64,000 nucleotides of DNA from Sulfuricaulis limicola (GTDB lineage Bacteria; Pseudomonadota; Gammaproteobacteria; Acidiferrobacterales; Sulfurifustaceae), in NCBI RefSeq assembly GCF_002355735.1, contig NZ_AP014879.1:2318501-2382500 (forward strand). The letters run 5' to 3'. The notes under the pieces were generated by a model that was not told the DNA's origin, did not search any database, and was given only the letters and a program-made list of their open reading frames with translations. Numbering within the stretch: the stretch's first letter is position 1; every line of letters begins with the position of its first letter. The translations under genes were made by a program, and so were the position numbers. Shown piece after piece: positions 50,770 through 59,947 of this stretch.

Positions 50770-52131
50770 TTATTCATTTATCTCCGGCGGATTATGCCGG
50801 AAACCGAGCTGCCCCTGGCACCACTGCGCCACCTGCAACAGGCGCGCATCCTGCAAATAGCCCCCGACCACCTGCAACCCGAGCGGCAGGCCGTGCTCGC
50901 CCAGTCCGGAAGGAAGGGTGATCGCCGGCACGCCGCACAACGTCCAGATGGTGCAGAACTGGGGATCGCCGGTGTGCGCCAGCGTGGCCGGGGCCTCGCC
51001 GCGCGCCGGCGGCGTCAGCACGGCGTCGTAACGATGCATGAAATCGCCCAGCTCGCCACGCAGCCGGGTGCGGCTCTCCAGTGCCGCGTGATACGCGGGC
51101 TCCGGAATCTTCAGGCCCTCGTCGATCAGGCGGTTGATCTCGGCGCTCAGAAGGTCGCGATGTTGCTGCTGCAAATGGGCAAACGCCCGCGCGCCCTCGT
51201 AGTGCATGATGGTGCGATGCACATCGTGCGCCCCGGCAAAGGCGTCGGGAAGCACGCCGGCTTCGATGGACGCGCCGGCCCGGCGCAGCGCGACAATGCT
51301 CCGGGAGAAATTTTCCTGCTGATCGGCGTCCACCAGCGACCAGGCCGACGTGCGCACGGTTGCCAGCCGCGGTGGGTGGAACAGCAACCGGGGGTCGAGC
51401 TCGCGCGGTACCTGGGCGAAATCGGACAGGCTGTCGGGGTCGTCCTGCGCATACCCCATCAGGGCGCTCGCCACCACCGCGGCATCCGCCACGTTGCGCG
51501 CGAACACCCCGACCTGATCCAGCGTGTGGCTGAACTTGAGAATGCCGGCGCGCGAGATCAGGCCGGCGCTGGGCTTGTAGCCGATCACGCCGCAAAACGC
51601 CGCGGGACGGATGACGGAACCGTTGGTCTGGGTGCCGATGGCGGCAGGGACAAAATGCGCCGCCACCGCCGCGGCCGAACCGCTCGAGGAACCGCCCGGC
51701 GTGTGCGCCGGGTTCCACGGGTTGCGTGTCTTGCCGGGAACATAATAGGCCAGTTCCGCCGTCACGGTTTTGCCCAGCATCACCGCGCCGGCTTCCTCCA
51801 GCCGCCGCACCACGCGTGCGGACAAGGTCGGCAGGTAATCCTCAAAGGCGGGCGAGCCCATGCGCGTCGGCAGGCCCTGCACATCGATAATATCCTTCAC
51901 GCCGACCGGGATGCCCAGCAGCGCGCCGGGCTGACCAGCCTGCCGGTGGCGATCGGCCGCGCGCGCCCGCTCCAGCGCCGCCTCGGACTTGAGCCAGACC
52001 CAGGCTTCGATTTTCGGATCGAGCCGCGCGATCTGCACCAGGCAATCGCGCACCAGGTCCTCGCAGGTGAACCGACCCTCGGCCAGGCCGCGCAGGGCAT
52101 CCTTGACGCCCAGATGGTGCAGGTCCCCCAT
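50770..52131 (-). CDS. amidase signature family hydrolase
   Basis: A 453-residue amidase. The Ser-cisSer-Lys triad can be placed by alignment with malonamidase: K79 in GIPVGVKDIIDV, S148 in TPGGSSSGSAAAVAA, S172 in GTQTNGSVIRPAAF. The enzyme hydrolyses an amide to acid plus ammonia; the substrate is unknown. The ATG immediately follows the stop of the hydroxyacid dehydrogenase gene (TGAATG), so the two are coupled. It lacks the partners expected of the GatCAB tRNA amidotransferase, which argues for a catabolic role. Confidence 0.88.
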   Translation of the reverse strand: MGDLHHLGVKDALRGLAEGRFTCEDLVRDCLVQIARLDPKIEAWVWLKSEAALERARAADRHRQAGQPGALLGIPVGVKDIIDVQGLPTRMGSPAFEDYLPTLSARVVRRLEEAGAVMLGKTVTAELAYYVPGKTRNPWNPAHTPGGSSSGSAAAVAAHFVPAAIGTQTNGSVIRPAAFCGVIGYKPSAGLISRAGILKFSHTLDQVGVFARNVADAAVVASALMGYAQDDPDSLSDFAQVPRELDPRLLFHPPRLATVRTSAWSLVDADQQENFSRSIVALRRAGASIEAGVLPDAFAGAHDVHRTIMHYEGARAFAHLQQQHRDLLSAEINRLIDEGLKIPEPAYHAALESRTRLRGELGDFMHRYDAVLTPPARGEAPATLAHTGDPQFCTIWTLCGVPAITLPSGLGEHGLPLGLQVVGGYLQDARLLQVAQWCQGQLGFRHNPPEINE

Positions 52132-53103
52132 TCAGGCGGGCGGCGTCAACAGATTGGGTGGCTTGCCCGTGGTCAGCGCCGCCACCAGATTCTCCGCCGC
52201 CAGCATCGCCATGCGGCGGCGCGTGGCCTCGGAAGAGCTGGCGATATGGGGAGTCAACACGACGTTGGTGAGCTTCAGGAAATCCGGATGCAGCGCCGGC
52301 TCGTTCTCGAACACGTCGAGGCCGGCGGCGGCGAGGGGGCCGCGCTTCAGCACCTCGATGAGCGCCGCGTCATCGACCACGCCACCGCGCGCGGCGTTGA
52401 TGAGGATGGCGCCGGGTTTCATTTTCGCGAACTGCGCCGCGCCCAGAATATGATGCGTGGCCGGCGAATACGGCGTGTGCACGGTAAGAATGTCGGCGCG
52501 CGCGAGCAGTTCATCCATGTCTACATACGCCGCGTGACAGCTTTTTTCCACTTCCGCCGACAGACGGCGCGAATTGTGGTACAGCACGTTCATGTCGAAA
52601 CCGCGGGCGCGGCGCGCCACCGCCTGACCGACGCGACCCATGCCGAGGATGCCGAGTGTCGCGTGGTGCACGTCGACGCCGAGGAACTGTTTCAGCTTCC
52701 AGCCGGTCCATTGGCCGGCACGCAGGTATTGTTCCGCCTCGGTCACGCGGCGCGCCGTGGCCAGGATCAGCGCCCAGGTGAAATCCGCCGTGGAATCGTC
52801 CAGCACACCGGGCGTGTTGGTGGCCATGACACCGCGTGCCTGACAGGCATTGAGATCGATGTTGTTGAAACCAACGGCGATGTTGCACACCGCCCGCAGT
52901 TTCGGGCAGCGCGCCAGCAGCACCGCGTCGATGCGCTCGGTGAGTGTGATGAGCGCGCCGTCCTTGCTGCTCAGCCGTTCGGCAAGTTGCGCCGGCGTGA
53001 ACGGCGTATCGGACGGGTTCGCCTCAACCTCGAAGTGGCGTGCCAGACAATCCAGTGTCTCCGGGAAGACTTCGCGCGTGACGAGTACCTGCAACCGTGT
53101 CAT
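52132..53103 (-). CDS. D-2-hydroxyacid dehydrogenase (glyoxylate/hydroxypyruvate reductase-like)
   Basis: A 323-residue NAD(P)-dependent dehydrogenase. It has the Rossmann motif LGMGRVGQAVARRARGF, the catalytic Arg in INAARGGVVDDAALIEVL, Glu in DVFENEPALH and His in VVLTPHIASSSEATRRR. It is closest in style to glyoxylate/hydroxypyruvate reductases (GhrB-like). The gene lies six bases after the TRAP permease and abuts the amidase, so it should act on the imported compound or a product of it. Confidence 0.88.
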   Translation of the reverse strand: MTRLQVLVTREVFPETLDCLARHFEVEANPSDTPFTPAQLAERLSSKDGALITLTERIDAVLLARCPKLRAVCNIAVGFNNIDLNACQARGVMATNTPGVLDDSTADFTWALILATARRVTEAEQYLRAGQWTGWKLKQFLGVDVHHATLGILGMGRVGQAVARRARGFDMNVLYHNSRRLSAEVEKSCHAAYVDMDELLARADILTVHTPYSPATHHILGAAQFAKMKPGAILINAARGGVVDDAALIEVLKRGPLAAAGLDVFENEPALHPDFLKLTNVVLTPHIASSSEATRRRMAMLAAENLVAALTTGKPPNLLTPPA

Positions 53104-53109
53104 GGAGGA

Positions 53110-55191
53110 CTATCTGTCGTAGAGCACGTGCGGGAGCCACAGCCCGATCTCCGGGAACACGTACAACAGCACGATCGCAAGAATCTGGATGCCCATGAAC
53201 GGCAGCATGCCGCCGAAGATCTGGTTGAGCGTGACATGCGCCGGGGCGACGCCCTTGAGGTAGAACGCCGCCATCGCCACCGGTGGCGACAGGAACGCCG
53301 TCTGCAGGTTAAGTGCGACCAGCAGGCCGAAGAACAGCGGGTCGATCTGGAAATGGGTGAGCAGCGGAATGAAGATCGGCATGAAAATGATGATGATCTC
53401 GGTCCACTCCAGCGGCCAACCCAGCACGAAGATGATGAACTGCGCCAGGATCAGGAACTGGGTCGGCGTCAGATCGAGCGACAGCACCCATTTCTCGACC
53501 ACTTCCTGGCCGCCGAGCAGGGCAAAGGCCGCCGAGAAAATGGCCGAACCGACGAACAGCCAGCAGACCATGGCGCTGGTCTTGGCGGTGAGAAACGACG
53601 ATTCCTTGGTGATCGCACCGAGCTCCTTCACGGTGGCCATGACCGCGCTCGCCGGATTCCTGCCATTGCTTCGCGCCGTGCGCCAATGCTCGAGGAAGCG
53701 GTATATTGCCGCGAGCACGAAGCCGCCGAAGGCGCCGATCGCCGCCGCCTCGGTGGGCGTGGCCAGGCCGAACACGATGGAACCGAGCACGGCCAGGATC
53801 AGGATCGTCAGCGGAAAGAAAGAGATGAGCAGTCTCTTGAACACCTCATGTCGTTCCCAGTTCCAGCGCAGATAAATGTAGGCGAGAGCCGCGACACAGA
53901 CTCCGAGCGTGATCCAGAACCCGGTGGGTACCGGCAGGCGCCCGGCTGGCTCGGCAGCCGTGGCCGGCGCTGCCGATTCCGGCGCTGCCGGTGCAATTTC
54001 TTCAGCGCCGGGCGGGACGGCCAGCGCTTTCGGTTCTTCCGGCGGCGGTTCCTGAAGCCCCGTTGCTGATTCTTCGGCCGGCGGTTCCTGAAGCCCGGTT
54101 CCGGACTCTTCCGGCGGAGGCTCCTGCAATCCCGTTCCCGACTCCTCGGCCTGAGACTGGCCGGCGGAGCCGGCCGACTCCGCTTCAGCATCCGCCGCGA
54201 GACCGGCGCCGGTCTCGACCAGCCCCGTAGTATCCACCTTCACCTCCGGCGCCGTCGCCGAGCGGTAGCCGACGGCGAGCAGCGCGACAACCGCGAGCGC
54301 CGGGAGCATCATGATCAGCAACTGTACCGCGGCGGTGCGTTTCGTCACGGTGGTGCCGCCACGAAGCGCGCGCGCAACGCCGACCACCGCGTGGCGGCCG
54401 CGGCCCGCCAGTTGCTGTGCGAACGCCGGCAGTTCGACGTACCGCTCGCTCTCCGGCAGCGGCGGCATGAGGCTCGGCTTGAGCTTCGCCAATATGATGA
54501 CGTAAGCCACGTAGAGCCCCGCGAGCATGATGCCGGGGAAAAAGGCGCCGGCGTAGAGCTGCACCACCGAAACGCCGGCAGTGGCGCCATAGACGATCAG
54601 CAGGATCGAAGGCGGGATCAAGATGCCGAGACAGCCGCCCGCCGTGATCGCGCCCGCCGACACCGAAACGTTGTAACGCGCCTTGAGCATGGCCGGAAAC
54701 GCCAGCAGGCCCATCAGTGTCACCACCGCGCCGACGATGCCGGTCGCCGTGGCGAACACGGCGCAGGTGACGATGGTGGCCACCGCCAGCGAACCCGGCA
54801 CGTCGGCCATAGCGAGGTGCAGGCTCTTGAACAACCTGTCGATCAATGCGGAACGCTCAACCAGGTAACCCATGAACACGAACAACGGCACCGCAGTCAG
54901 CACGTCATTCGACATCACGCCGTAAGCGCGCTGCACCATGAGGTCGAGCACCTGCTGTACCGCCAGATCGGGATTGACGCTGCGATACGCCAGCCAGGCG
55001 AAAAACACGCCCATGCCCATGAGCGTGAAAGCCGTGGGAAAACCGAGCATGATGGCCACCACGATCAATGCCAGCATGATCAATCCGAGGTGACCGTTGG
55101 TGAGATGGCCCCAGGGCGTGAATAGGATCACCATACCGACGATGATCGCCATCAGCGTGAGGCCGAACCAGAGCTCCTTGCGCAGCTTCAC
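53110..55191 (-). CDS. TRAP transporter large permease DctM, with long internal insertion
   Basis: The large membrane subunit drives sodium-coupled import with DctQ and a binding protein. It has 693 residues; family members are usually about 430. Residues 1-235 and about 445-693 are the DctM halves (for example GGCLGILIPPSILLIVYGAT and ALNLQTAFLSPPVAMAAFYL). Between them is an insertion with an extra membrane segment (288-308), an acidic/proline linker with three tandem 12-residue repeats of EESGTGLQEPPP type (349-384), and another segment (424-442). The start is the GTG at 55191, whose GTGA overlaps the dctQ stop. Confidence 0.9.
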   Translation of the reverse strand: MKLRKELWFGLTLMAIIVGMVILFTPWGHLTNGHLGLIMLALIVVAIMLGFPTAFTLMGMGVFFAWLAYRSVNPDLAVQQVLDLMVQRAYGVMSNDVLTAVPLFVFMGYLVERSALIDRLFKSLHLAMADVPGSLAVATIVTCAVFATATGIVGAVVTLMGLLAFPAMLKARYNVSVSAGAITAGGCLGILIPPSILLIVYGATAGVSVVQLYAGAFFPGIMLAGLYVAYVIILAKLKPSLMPPLPESERYVELPAFAQQLAGRGRHAVVGVARALRGGTTVTKRTAAVQLLIMMLPALAVVALLAVGYRSATAPEVKVDTTGLVETGAGLAADAEAESAGSAGQSQAEESGTGLQEPPPEESGTGLQEPPAEESATGLQEPPPEEPKALAVPPGAEEIAPAAPESAAPATAAEPAGRLPVPTGFWITLGVCVAALAYIYLRWNWERHEVFKRLLISFFPLTILILAVLGSIVFGLATPTEAAAIGAFGGFVLAAIYRFLEHWRTARSNGRNPASAVMATVKELGAITKESSFLTAKTSAMVCWLFVGSAIFSAAFALLGGQEVVEKWVLSLDLTPTQFLILAQFIIFVLGWPLEWTEIIIIFMPIFIPLLTHFQIDPLFFGLLVALNLQTAFLSPPVAMAAFYLKGVAPAHVTLNQIFGGMLPFMGIQILAIVLLYVFPEIGLWLPHVLYDR
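54040..54147 (-). repeat. three tandem 36-base repeats in dctM
   Basis: Exactly 108 bases encode three 12-residue units (EESGTGLQEPPP, EESGTGLQEPPA, EESATGLQEPPP). The DNA copies differ at silent sites, so the array is not brand new. It lies in the non-conserved linker. Confidence 0.85.
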
Positions 55192-55811
55192 GGGCGCGGC
55201 TCCTTGGGCGTCACCAGTTCGTCGAGTTTCTGGATATCCTCGTCCTTGACGTGCACCATTTCCTTCAGCTTGCCGATATCCACTTCCTCGACATCCTGCT
55301 CGCGCGACGGCCACTGGCCCTGTTTCAGGCAGATGACGCAGCGCACGATCTCGACGAAACCCTGCAACAGCAGGATCGCCCCGGCAACGGGAATAACGGT
55401 CTTGAACGGATAGATCGGCGGGCCTTCGTAGGTGATGGTCGAATGTTCGTTGATCGCCCAGGAATCGGCGGCATAGGAGTAACCGGCCCAGACGAGCGCC
55501 ATCACGCCCGGAATGAAGAATACGATATAGAGCACGAGGTCGATGGTGGCCTGGGTGCGTGGCCGGAAGAAACCGTAAAGAACGTCACCGCGCACATGAC
55601 CGCCCTTCGACAACGTATAGGCCCCGGCCATCATGAACAGCGTCCCGTACATCATGATCATGGCGTCAAAGGCCCAAGCACGCGGGGAATCGAGGACGTA
55701 ACGGGCAAACACCTCCCACGAGATATGCAGCGTGAGCAGAATAATCAGCCAGGAGAAGGCCTGGCCGGCCCAGGTGCTCAACCTGTCGACAAACAGCAGA
55801 ATCTTTTGCAT
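55188..55811 (-). CDS. TRAP transporter small permease DctQ
   Basis: A 207-residue four-helix membrane protein. The motif SWEVFARYVLDSPRAWAFDA and the GGHVRGDVLYGFF loop are characteristic of DctQ. A 40-residue charged C-terminal tail (REQDVEEVDIGKLKEMVHVK) is longer than usual and probably cytoplasmic. The ATG at 55811 has GGAGG about eight bases upstream; a TTG two codons earlier is less likely. It lies between the dctP terminator-like hairpin and dctM. Confidence 0.9.
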   Translation of the reverse strand: MQKILLFVDRLSTWAGQAFSWLIILLTLHISWEVFARYVLDSPRAWAFDAMIMMYGTLFMMAGAYTLSKGGHVRGDVLYGFFRPRTQATIDLVLYIVFFIPGVMALVWAGYSYAADSWAINEHSTITYEGPPIYPFKTVIPVAGAILLLQGFVEIVRCVICLKQGQWPSREQDVEEVDIGKLKEMVHVKDEDIQKLDELVTPKEPRP

Positions 55812-55887
55812 GTTCAAACCTCCGCGCCCACGGCCCGAAACCAGATCATTTTGCCATCAGCGCCCCGTCCTGAACATTCCAAAGAAA

Positions 55888-55918
55888 AGACACCATCCGG
55901 CGCGGCCGGATGGTGTCT
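55888..55918 (-). terminator. attenuating terminator between dctP and dctQ
   Basis: A perfect 14-pair hairpin (55888-55901 with 55905-55918, three-base loop) is followed on the minus strand by TTTTCTTT. Partial termination here would give more binding protein than membrane subunits, common in binding-protein-dependent transport operons. Confidence 0.8.
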
Positions 55919-55933
55919 CCGCTAACGCATGTT

Positions 55934-57109
55934 TCAGCCCTTCTTGGGAGCCGCTTTCTTGCCCGCGAAGTAATGGTTGTAGGCCATGCGCCGGTTGACG
56001 TTGGTGTCGAGATCCCAGCGTACCGCGCGCTCGGCGAACGCCTTCTGCGAATCGGCGATCTCCTTGAACAGCGGGTTGTCCGCCGTGCGCTTGGCCGCCG
56101 CCGCGTCGTAGCCGGTAAGCTGTTGCTGCAATATGGCGTCAGGGGTCTTGTAGAACTTGACGCCCTGCTTGGTCTGCATATCGGCATAGTCCTGCGAGTA
56201 GCGATGAACCGCTTTCCACGACATATCCGCCGACGCAGCTTCCACTGCGTTCTCGATGATGGCCTTCATCTTGTCCGGCAAGGCATTGAACTTGTCCTTG
56301 TTGAACATGATCTCGAACTGCTCGGCGTTCTGGTGATAGCTCTGCAGCATGCACACCTTGGACACGTCCGGGAAGCCGAGCAGACGATCGGAGCTGGCAT
56401 TATTGAACTCGGCCGCATCCAGCAGCCCGCGGTCCATGGCCGGCACGATCTCGCCGCCGGGCAGGGCGTTGACCGCCGCGCCGAGAGCGGTGAACACGTC
56501 AATCGAAATGCCCACGGTACGGAACTTGAGGCCCTTGAAATCCCCTACCTTGGTGATCGGCTTCTTGAACCAGCCGAGCGGCTGCGTCGGCATCGGACCG
56601 TACGGGAACGAAACCACGTTGGCACCGATCGATTTGTAGAGTTTCTCCAGCAGTTCCTTGCCGCCGCCGTACTTGTGCCAGGCAAGCAGCATGTTGGCGT
56701 CCATGCCGAAAGCGGGGCCGGAGCCCCACAGCGCCAGGGCGTTCTGTTTGCCGTAGTGATACACCAGCACGCCGTGACCGCCGTCGAGCGTGCCCTTTGA
56801 CACCGCATCCAGCAGGCCGAAGGCCGGCACCACCGCGCCCGCCGGCAGCACTTCGATCTTGAGCTCGCCGCCGGTCATGTCATTCACCTTCTTGGCGAAG
56901 TCGAGCGCGTACTCGTGGAAGATGTCCTTCGCCGGCCACGTGCTCTGCCAGCGCATGCTGGTTACCTGTGCCTTGACGATGGCGGGAAATCCGATCGCCG
57001 CTGCACCACCAACGGAAGCCGCCGTGGCCGTGAGGAATTTCCGGCGGGACATCGCGCGCGCGGAATTCTTCGAGCCGGCGGATTTCGATTTGATTGTTTT
57101 CTTGTTCAT
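55934..57109 (-). CDS. TRAP transporter substrate-binding protein, TakP-like
   Basis: A 391-residue periplasmic binding protein. The N terminus has a twin-arginine type signal (SRRKFLTATAASVGGAAAIG, cleavage likely after IVKAQ). The mature part shows DctP-family motifs GGELKIEVLPAGAVVPAFGL and, near residue 225, LPGGEIVPAMDRGLLDAAEF. The last closely resembles the TakP group, which binds 2-oxoacids such as pyruvate with a cation. The true ligand is not known. It is first in the operon, with AAGGAGG before the ATG and a 217-base upstream region. Confidence 0.88.
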   Translation of the reverse strand: MNKKTIKSKSAGSKNSARAMSRRKFLTATAASVGGAAAIGFPAIVKAQVTSMRWQSTWPAKDIFHEYALDFAKKVNDMTGGELKIEVLPAGAVVPAFGLLDAVSKGTLDGGHGVLVYHYGKQNALALWGSGPAFGMDANMLLAWHKYGGGKELLEKLYKSIGANVVSFPYGPMPTQPLGWFKKPITKVGDFKGLKFRTVGISIDVFTALGAAVNALPGGEIVPAMDRGLLDAAEFNNASSDRLLGFPDVSKVCMLQSYHQNAEQFEIMFNKDKFNALPDKMKAIIENAVEAASADMSWKAVHRYSQDYADMQTKQGVKFYKTPDAILQQQLTGYDAAAAKRTADNPLFKEIADSQKAFAERAVRWDLDTNVNRRMAYNHYFAGKKAAPKKG

Positions 57110-57326
57110 CGCTTCCTCCTTGTTGCAGGTTGTCTGTGAGGTTAAAGCTTCCTTAACACTACCGCTCTAGTCTACTCTTGAGTATCGGCCGATATCCAGC
57201 AAGAACCTCGCGGGTTCCGCGAGCACGCCGGGCCGCCGTCAATTTTCCTTTTCACGATACGCAACGGACACCTGTATCGCGGGATAAAGCCGGGTTTACG
57301 GGTGGGGACAGGATGCCCGGATCCGA

Positions 57327-58334
57327 TCAGGTCAAGGCAAGTTTTCCGGGCCCGCCTGGTACTTCACGCACCAGCCGCGGCACCAGATAGCCCGGCAGGC
57401 GCGCCTGCAGTTCCTGCATCAACCGCCGCGCCGCGATTTCATCCACATCGAAATGCGCCGCGCCCTGCACCTTGTCAAGCATGTGCAGGTAATACGGCAG
57501 CGTCCCGGTTTCAAACAATGCCTCGCTCAAATCCGCCAGCGCCTCGACACTGTCGTTGACGCCGCGCAGCAATACGGACTGATTGAGCAATTCTGCCCCC
57601 GCGTTCTTCAGCGCCGCCAAGGCCTGCCGCGCCGCGTCGTCCAGCTCCTGCGCGTGATTGGCATGCACCACGATCACCGGTTTCAGTTTGGTGTCGCCGA
57701 GCCAGCCCAGCAGTTCGTCGTTGACGCGCTCGGGCAACACGACCGGCAACCGGGTGTGCAGGCGCAAGCGCCGGAGATGCGGGATGGTTTCCAGTTGCCG
57801 CGCGAGTTCGGCCAGGCGACGGTCGGACAGGGTCAGCGGATCGCCTCCGCTGAGGATGACTTCCTTGAGGCTGTGATCGTGGGCAATGTATTCCAGCGCC
57901 GCCTGCCACCGGTCGACTGCGGGATTGGCATCGGCGTAGGGGAAGTGGCGGCGGAAACAGTAACGGCAATGCACGGCGCAGGCGCCGGTCACCGTCAACA
58001 GCACCCGTGCCTGATATTTATGCAACACACCGGGCACCGTCATGGCCGCCAGGTCGCCGACCGGGTCGGCACCGAACCCCTCCGCCGTCAGGCATTCCTC
58101 CGCCAACGGCAGCACCTGCCGCAACAGGGGATCGTGCGGATCGCCCTTGCGCATGCGCGCGACGAACCCGCGCGGCACGCGCAGCGGGAACAGCCGGGCC
58201 GCGGCCTGCGCCGCCGGCAGCCATTCCTCGCCCAGCCCCGCCGCGGCCAGCAATTCAGCGGGCCCGGTGATGGCGCGGGCCAGTTGCGATTGCCACGCGG
58301 GGACCTGCCTTAAAACGGAAGTTCCGGGTATCAT
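57327..58334 (-). CDS. epmB: EF-P lysine 2,3-aminomutase
   Basis: EpmB is a radical SAM, PLP-dependent enzyme that converts (S)-alpha-lysine to (R)-beta-lysine for EF-P modification. From the ATG at 58334 (MIPGTSVLRQVPAWQSQLAR) it has 335 residues. The [4Fe-4S] motif CAVHCRYC lies at C119, C123 and C126, followed by FRRHFPYAD and the SGGDPLTLSD motif. It is short like E. coli EpmB (342) rather than clostridial aminomutases. It diverges from efp, with 43 bases between the starts. Confidence 0.94.
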   Translation of the reverse strand: MIPGTSVLRQVPAWQSQLARAITGPAELLAAAGLGEEWLPAAQAAARLFPLRVPRGFVARMRKGDPHDPLLRQVLPLAEECLTAEGFGADPVGDLAAMTVPGVLHKYQARVLLTVTGACAVHCRYCFRRHFPYADANPAVDRWQAALEYIAHDHSLKEVILSGGDPLTLSDRRLAELARQLETIPHLRRLRLHTRLPVVLPERVNDELLGWLGDTKLKPVIVVHANHAQELDDAARQALAALKNAGAELLNQSVLLRGVNDSVEALADLSEALFETGTLPYYLHMLDKVQGAAHFDVDEIAARRLMQELQARLPGYLVPRLVREVPGGPGKLALT

Positions 58335-58377
58335 AGCGCGCTCATTTTTTACCAGACGCAAATATTAAAGGTGTGTG

Positions 58378-58941
58378 ATGGCAACTTACAGTACCAATGA
58401 ATTCAAGGCCGGTCTCAAAGTCATGCTCGACGGCGACCCGGCGTCGATCGTCGAAAACGAGTTCGTCAAACCCGGCAAGGGCCAGGCCTTCAGCCGTGTG
58501 CGAATCCGCAACCTCAAAACCGGACGCACCATCGAGCGTACCTTCAAGTCCGGCGAGACCATCGAGGCCGCCGATGTGGTGGACGTGGAGATGCAGTATC
58601 TCTACAACGACGGCCAGTTCTGGCACTTCATGAACCCGGAATCCTACGAGCAGATGGCCGCCGACAAAAATGCCGTGGGCGACAACGCCAAATGGATGAA
58701 GGAACAGGACGTCTGCATCATCACGCTGTGGAACGGCCTGCCGCTCATCGTCGAGCCGCCGAATACCGTCACGCTCAAGGTCACTGAAACCGACCCCGGC
58801 CTCAAGGGCGACACCTCGGGTGGCGGCGGCAAACCGGCGACGCTGGAGACCGGCGCGGTCGTGCGCGTGCCGCTGTTCGTCAAGGAAGGCGAAACGATCA
58901 AGGTCAATACCCGCACCGGCGAGTACCTCTCGCGCGCCTGA
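58378..58941 (+). CDS. efp: elongation factor P
   Basis: EF-P rescues ribosomes stalled at polyproline. The 187-residue protein has three OB-like domains. The modification site is K34, in the loop [10 protein letters not shown], so beta-lysylation by EpmA and EpmB is expected. The C-terminal domain ends [15 protein letters not shown] at 58378 is preferred to the preceding GTG. It is immediately followed by epmA. Confidence 0.97.
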   Translation: MATYSTNEFKAGLKVMLDGDPASIVENEFVKPGKGQAFSRVRIRNLKTGRTIERTFKSGETIEAADVVDVEMQYLYNDGQFWHFMNPESYEQMAADKNAVGDNAKWMKEQDVCIITLWNGLPLIVEPPNTVTLKVTETDPGLKGDTSGGGGKPATLETGAVVRVPLFVKEGETIKVNTRTGEYLSRA

Positions 58942-58945
58942 TCTT

Positions 58946-59947
58946 ATGAGAACCGATACTTCCGGTGACTGGCAACCCGCCGCCACGCTGGAAGTCCTGA
59001 AGCTCCGCGCCCGGCTGCTGGAACGCATCCGGGCGTTTTTTTCCGCGCGCGGCGTGCTCGAGGTCGAAACCCCGGTGCTCTCCGGCGCCGCGACCACCGA
59101 TCCCGCGCTGGCGAGCTTCACCACGCGCTACACCGGCCCGCTGTTCCCGCAGGGGCAGATGCTGTACCTGCACACCTCGCCGGAATTCCCCATGAAGCGC
59201 CTGTTGGCCGCCGGCAGCGGTTCGATTTACCAGATGTGCAAGGTCTTCCGCGACGGCGAGGCCGGACGGCAACACAATCCGGAGTTCACGCTGCTGGAAT
59301 GGTATCGCGTCGGCTTCGACCACCACCGGCTGATGGACGAAACCGGCGAGCTGGTCATGGACTTGCTGGCGCCGCCCCTGTCACTGCAACCGCCGGAACG
59401 GCTGACCTACCGCGAGGCCTTCCAACGCCACGCCGGCCTCGATCCGTTAGCAGCGTCACCCGATGAATTCAGGCAGGCCGCCAAGGCTCATGGCATCAGC
59501 ATATCGCCCGAGCTGGTTTCGGAAAAAGCACCCGACCCCTGGCGCGACCTGCTGCTCACGCATGTGGTTGAACCGAAACTGGGTCAGGGGCGACTCACCT
59601 TTATATATGACTACCCTGCCTCCCAGGCCTCGCTCGCCCGCATTCAACCGGGCAATCCGCCGGTGGCGGCGCGTTTCGAGCTTTATCTCAACGGTATCGA
59701 GCTGGCGAACGGCTTTCACGAACTGGCCGAGGCGGGCGAACAGCGCCGGCGCTTTGAAGCGCAACTTCGCATTCGCGAAATGAGTGGATTGCCGGTTGTG
59801 CCAGTGGACGAGCGTCTGCTGGCGGCGCTGGCGCACGGCCTTCCGGATTGCGCCGGGGTGGCGCTCGGCTTCGATCGCCTGGTGATGCTGGCCTGCGGCG
59901 CGCGCACGATCGACGAGGTAATCGCCTTCCCCATTGATCGGGCGTAG
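58946..59947 (+). CDS. epmA: EF-P beta-lysine ligase
   Basis: EpmA (PoxA/GenX) resembles the catalytic core of lysyl-tRNA synthetase and attaches beta-lysine to K34 of EF-P. The 333 residues show the class II motifs: GVLEVETPVLSGAATTDPAL, YLHTSPEFPMKRLLAAGSG with motif 2 (KVFRDGEAGRQHNPEFTLLE), and the C-terminal motif 3 (GVALGFDRLVML). No anticodon-binding domain is present, as expected. The gene starts four bases after the efp stop; its own stop lies in the arm of a long inverted repeat. Confidence 0.95.
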   Translation: MRTDTSGDWQPAATLEVLKLRARLLERIRAFFSARGVLEVETPVLSGAATTDPALASFTTRYTGPLFPQGQMLYLHTSPEFPMKRLLAAGSGSIYQMCKVFRDGEAGRQHNPEFTLLEWYRVGFDHHRLMDETGELVMDLLAPPLSLQPPERLTYREAFQRHAGLDPLAASPDEFRQAAKAHGISISPELVSEKAPDPWRDLLLTHVVEPKLGQGRLTFIYDYPASQASLARIQPGNPPVAARFELYLNGIELANGFHELAEAGEQRRRFEAQLRIREMSGLPVVPVDERLLAALAHGLPDCAGVALGFDRLVMLACGARTIDEVIAFPIDRA

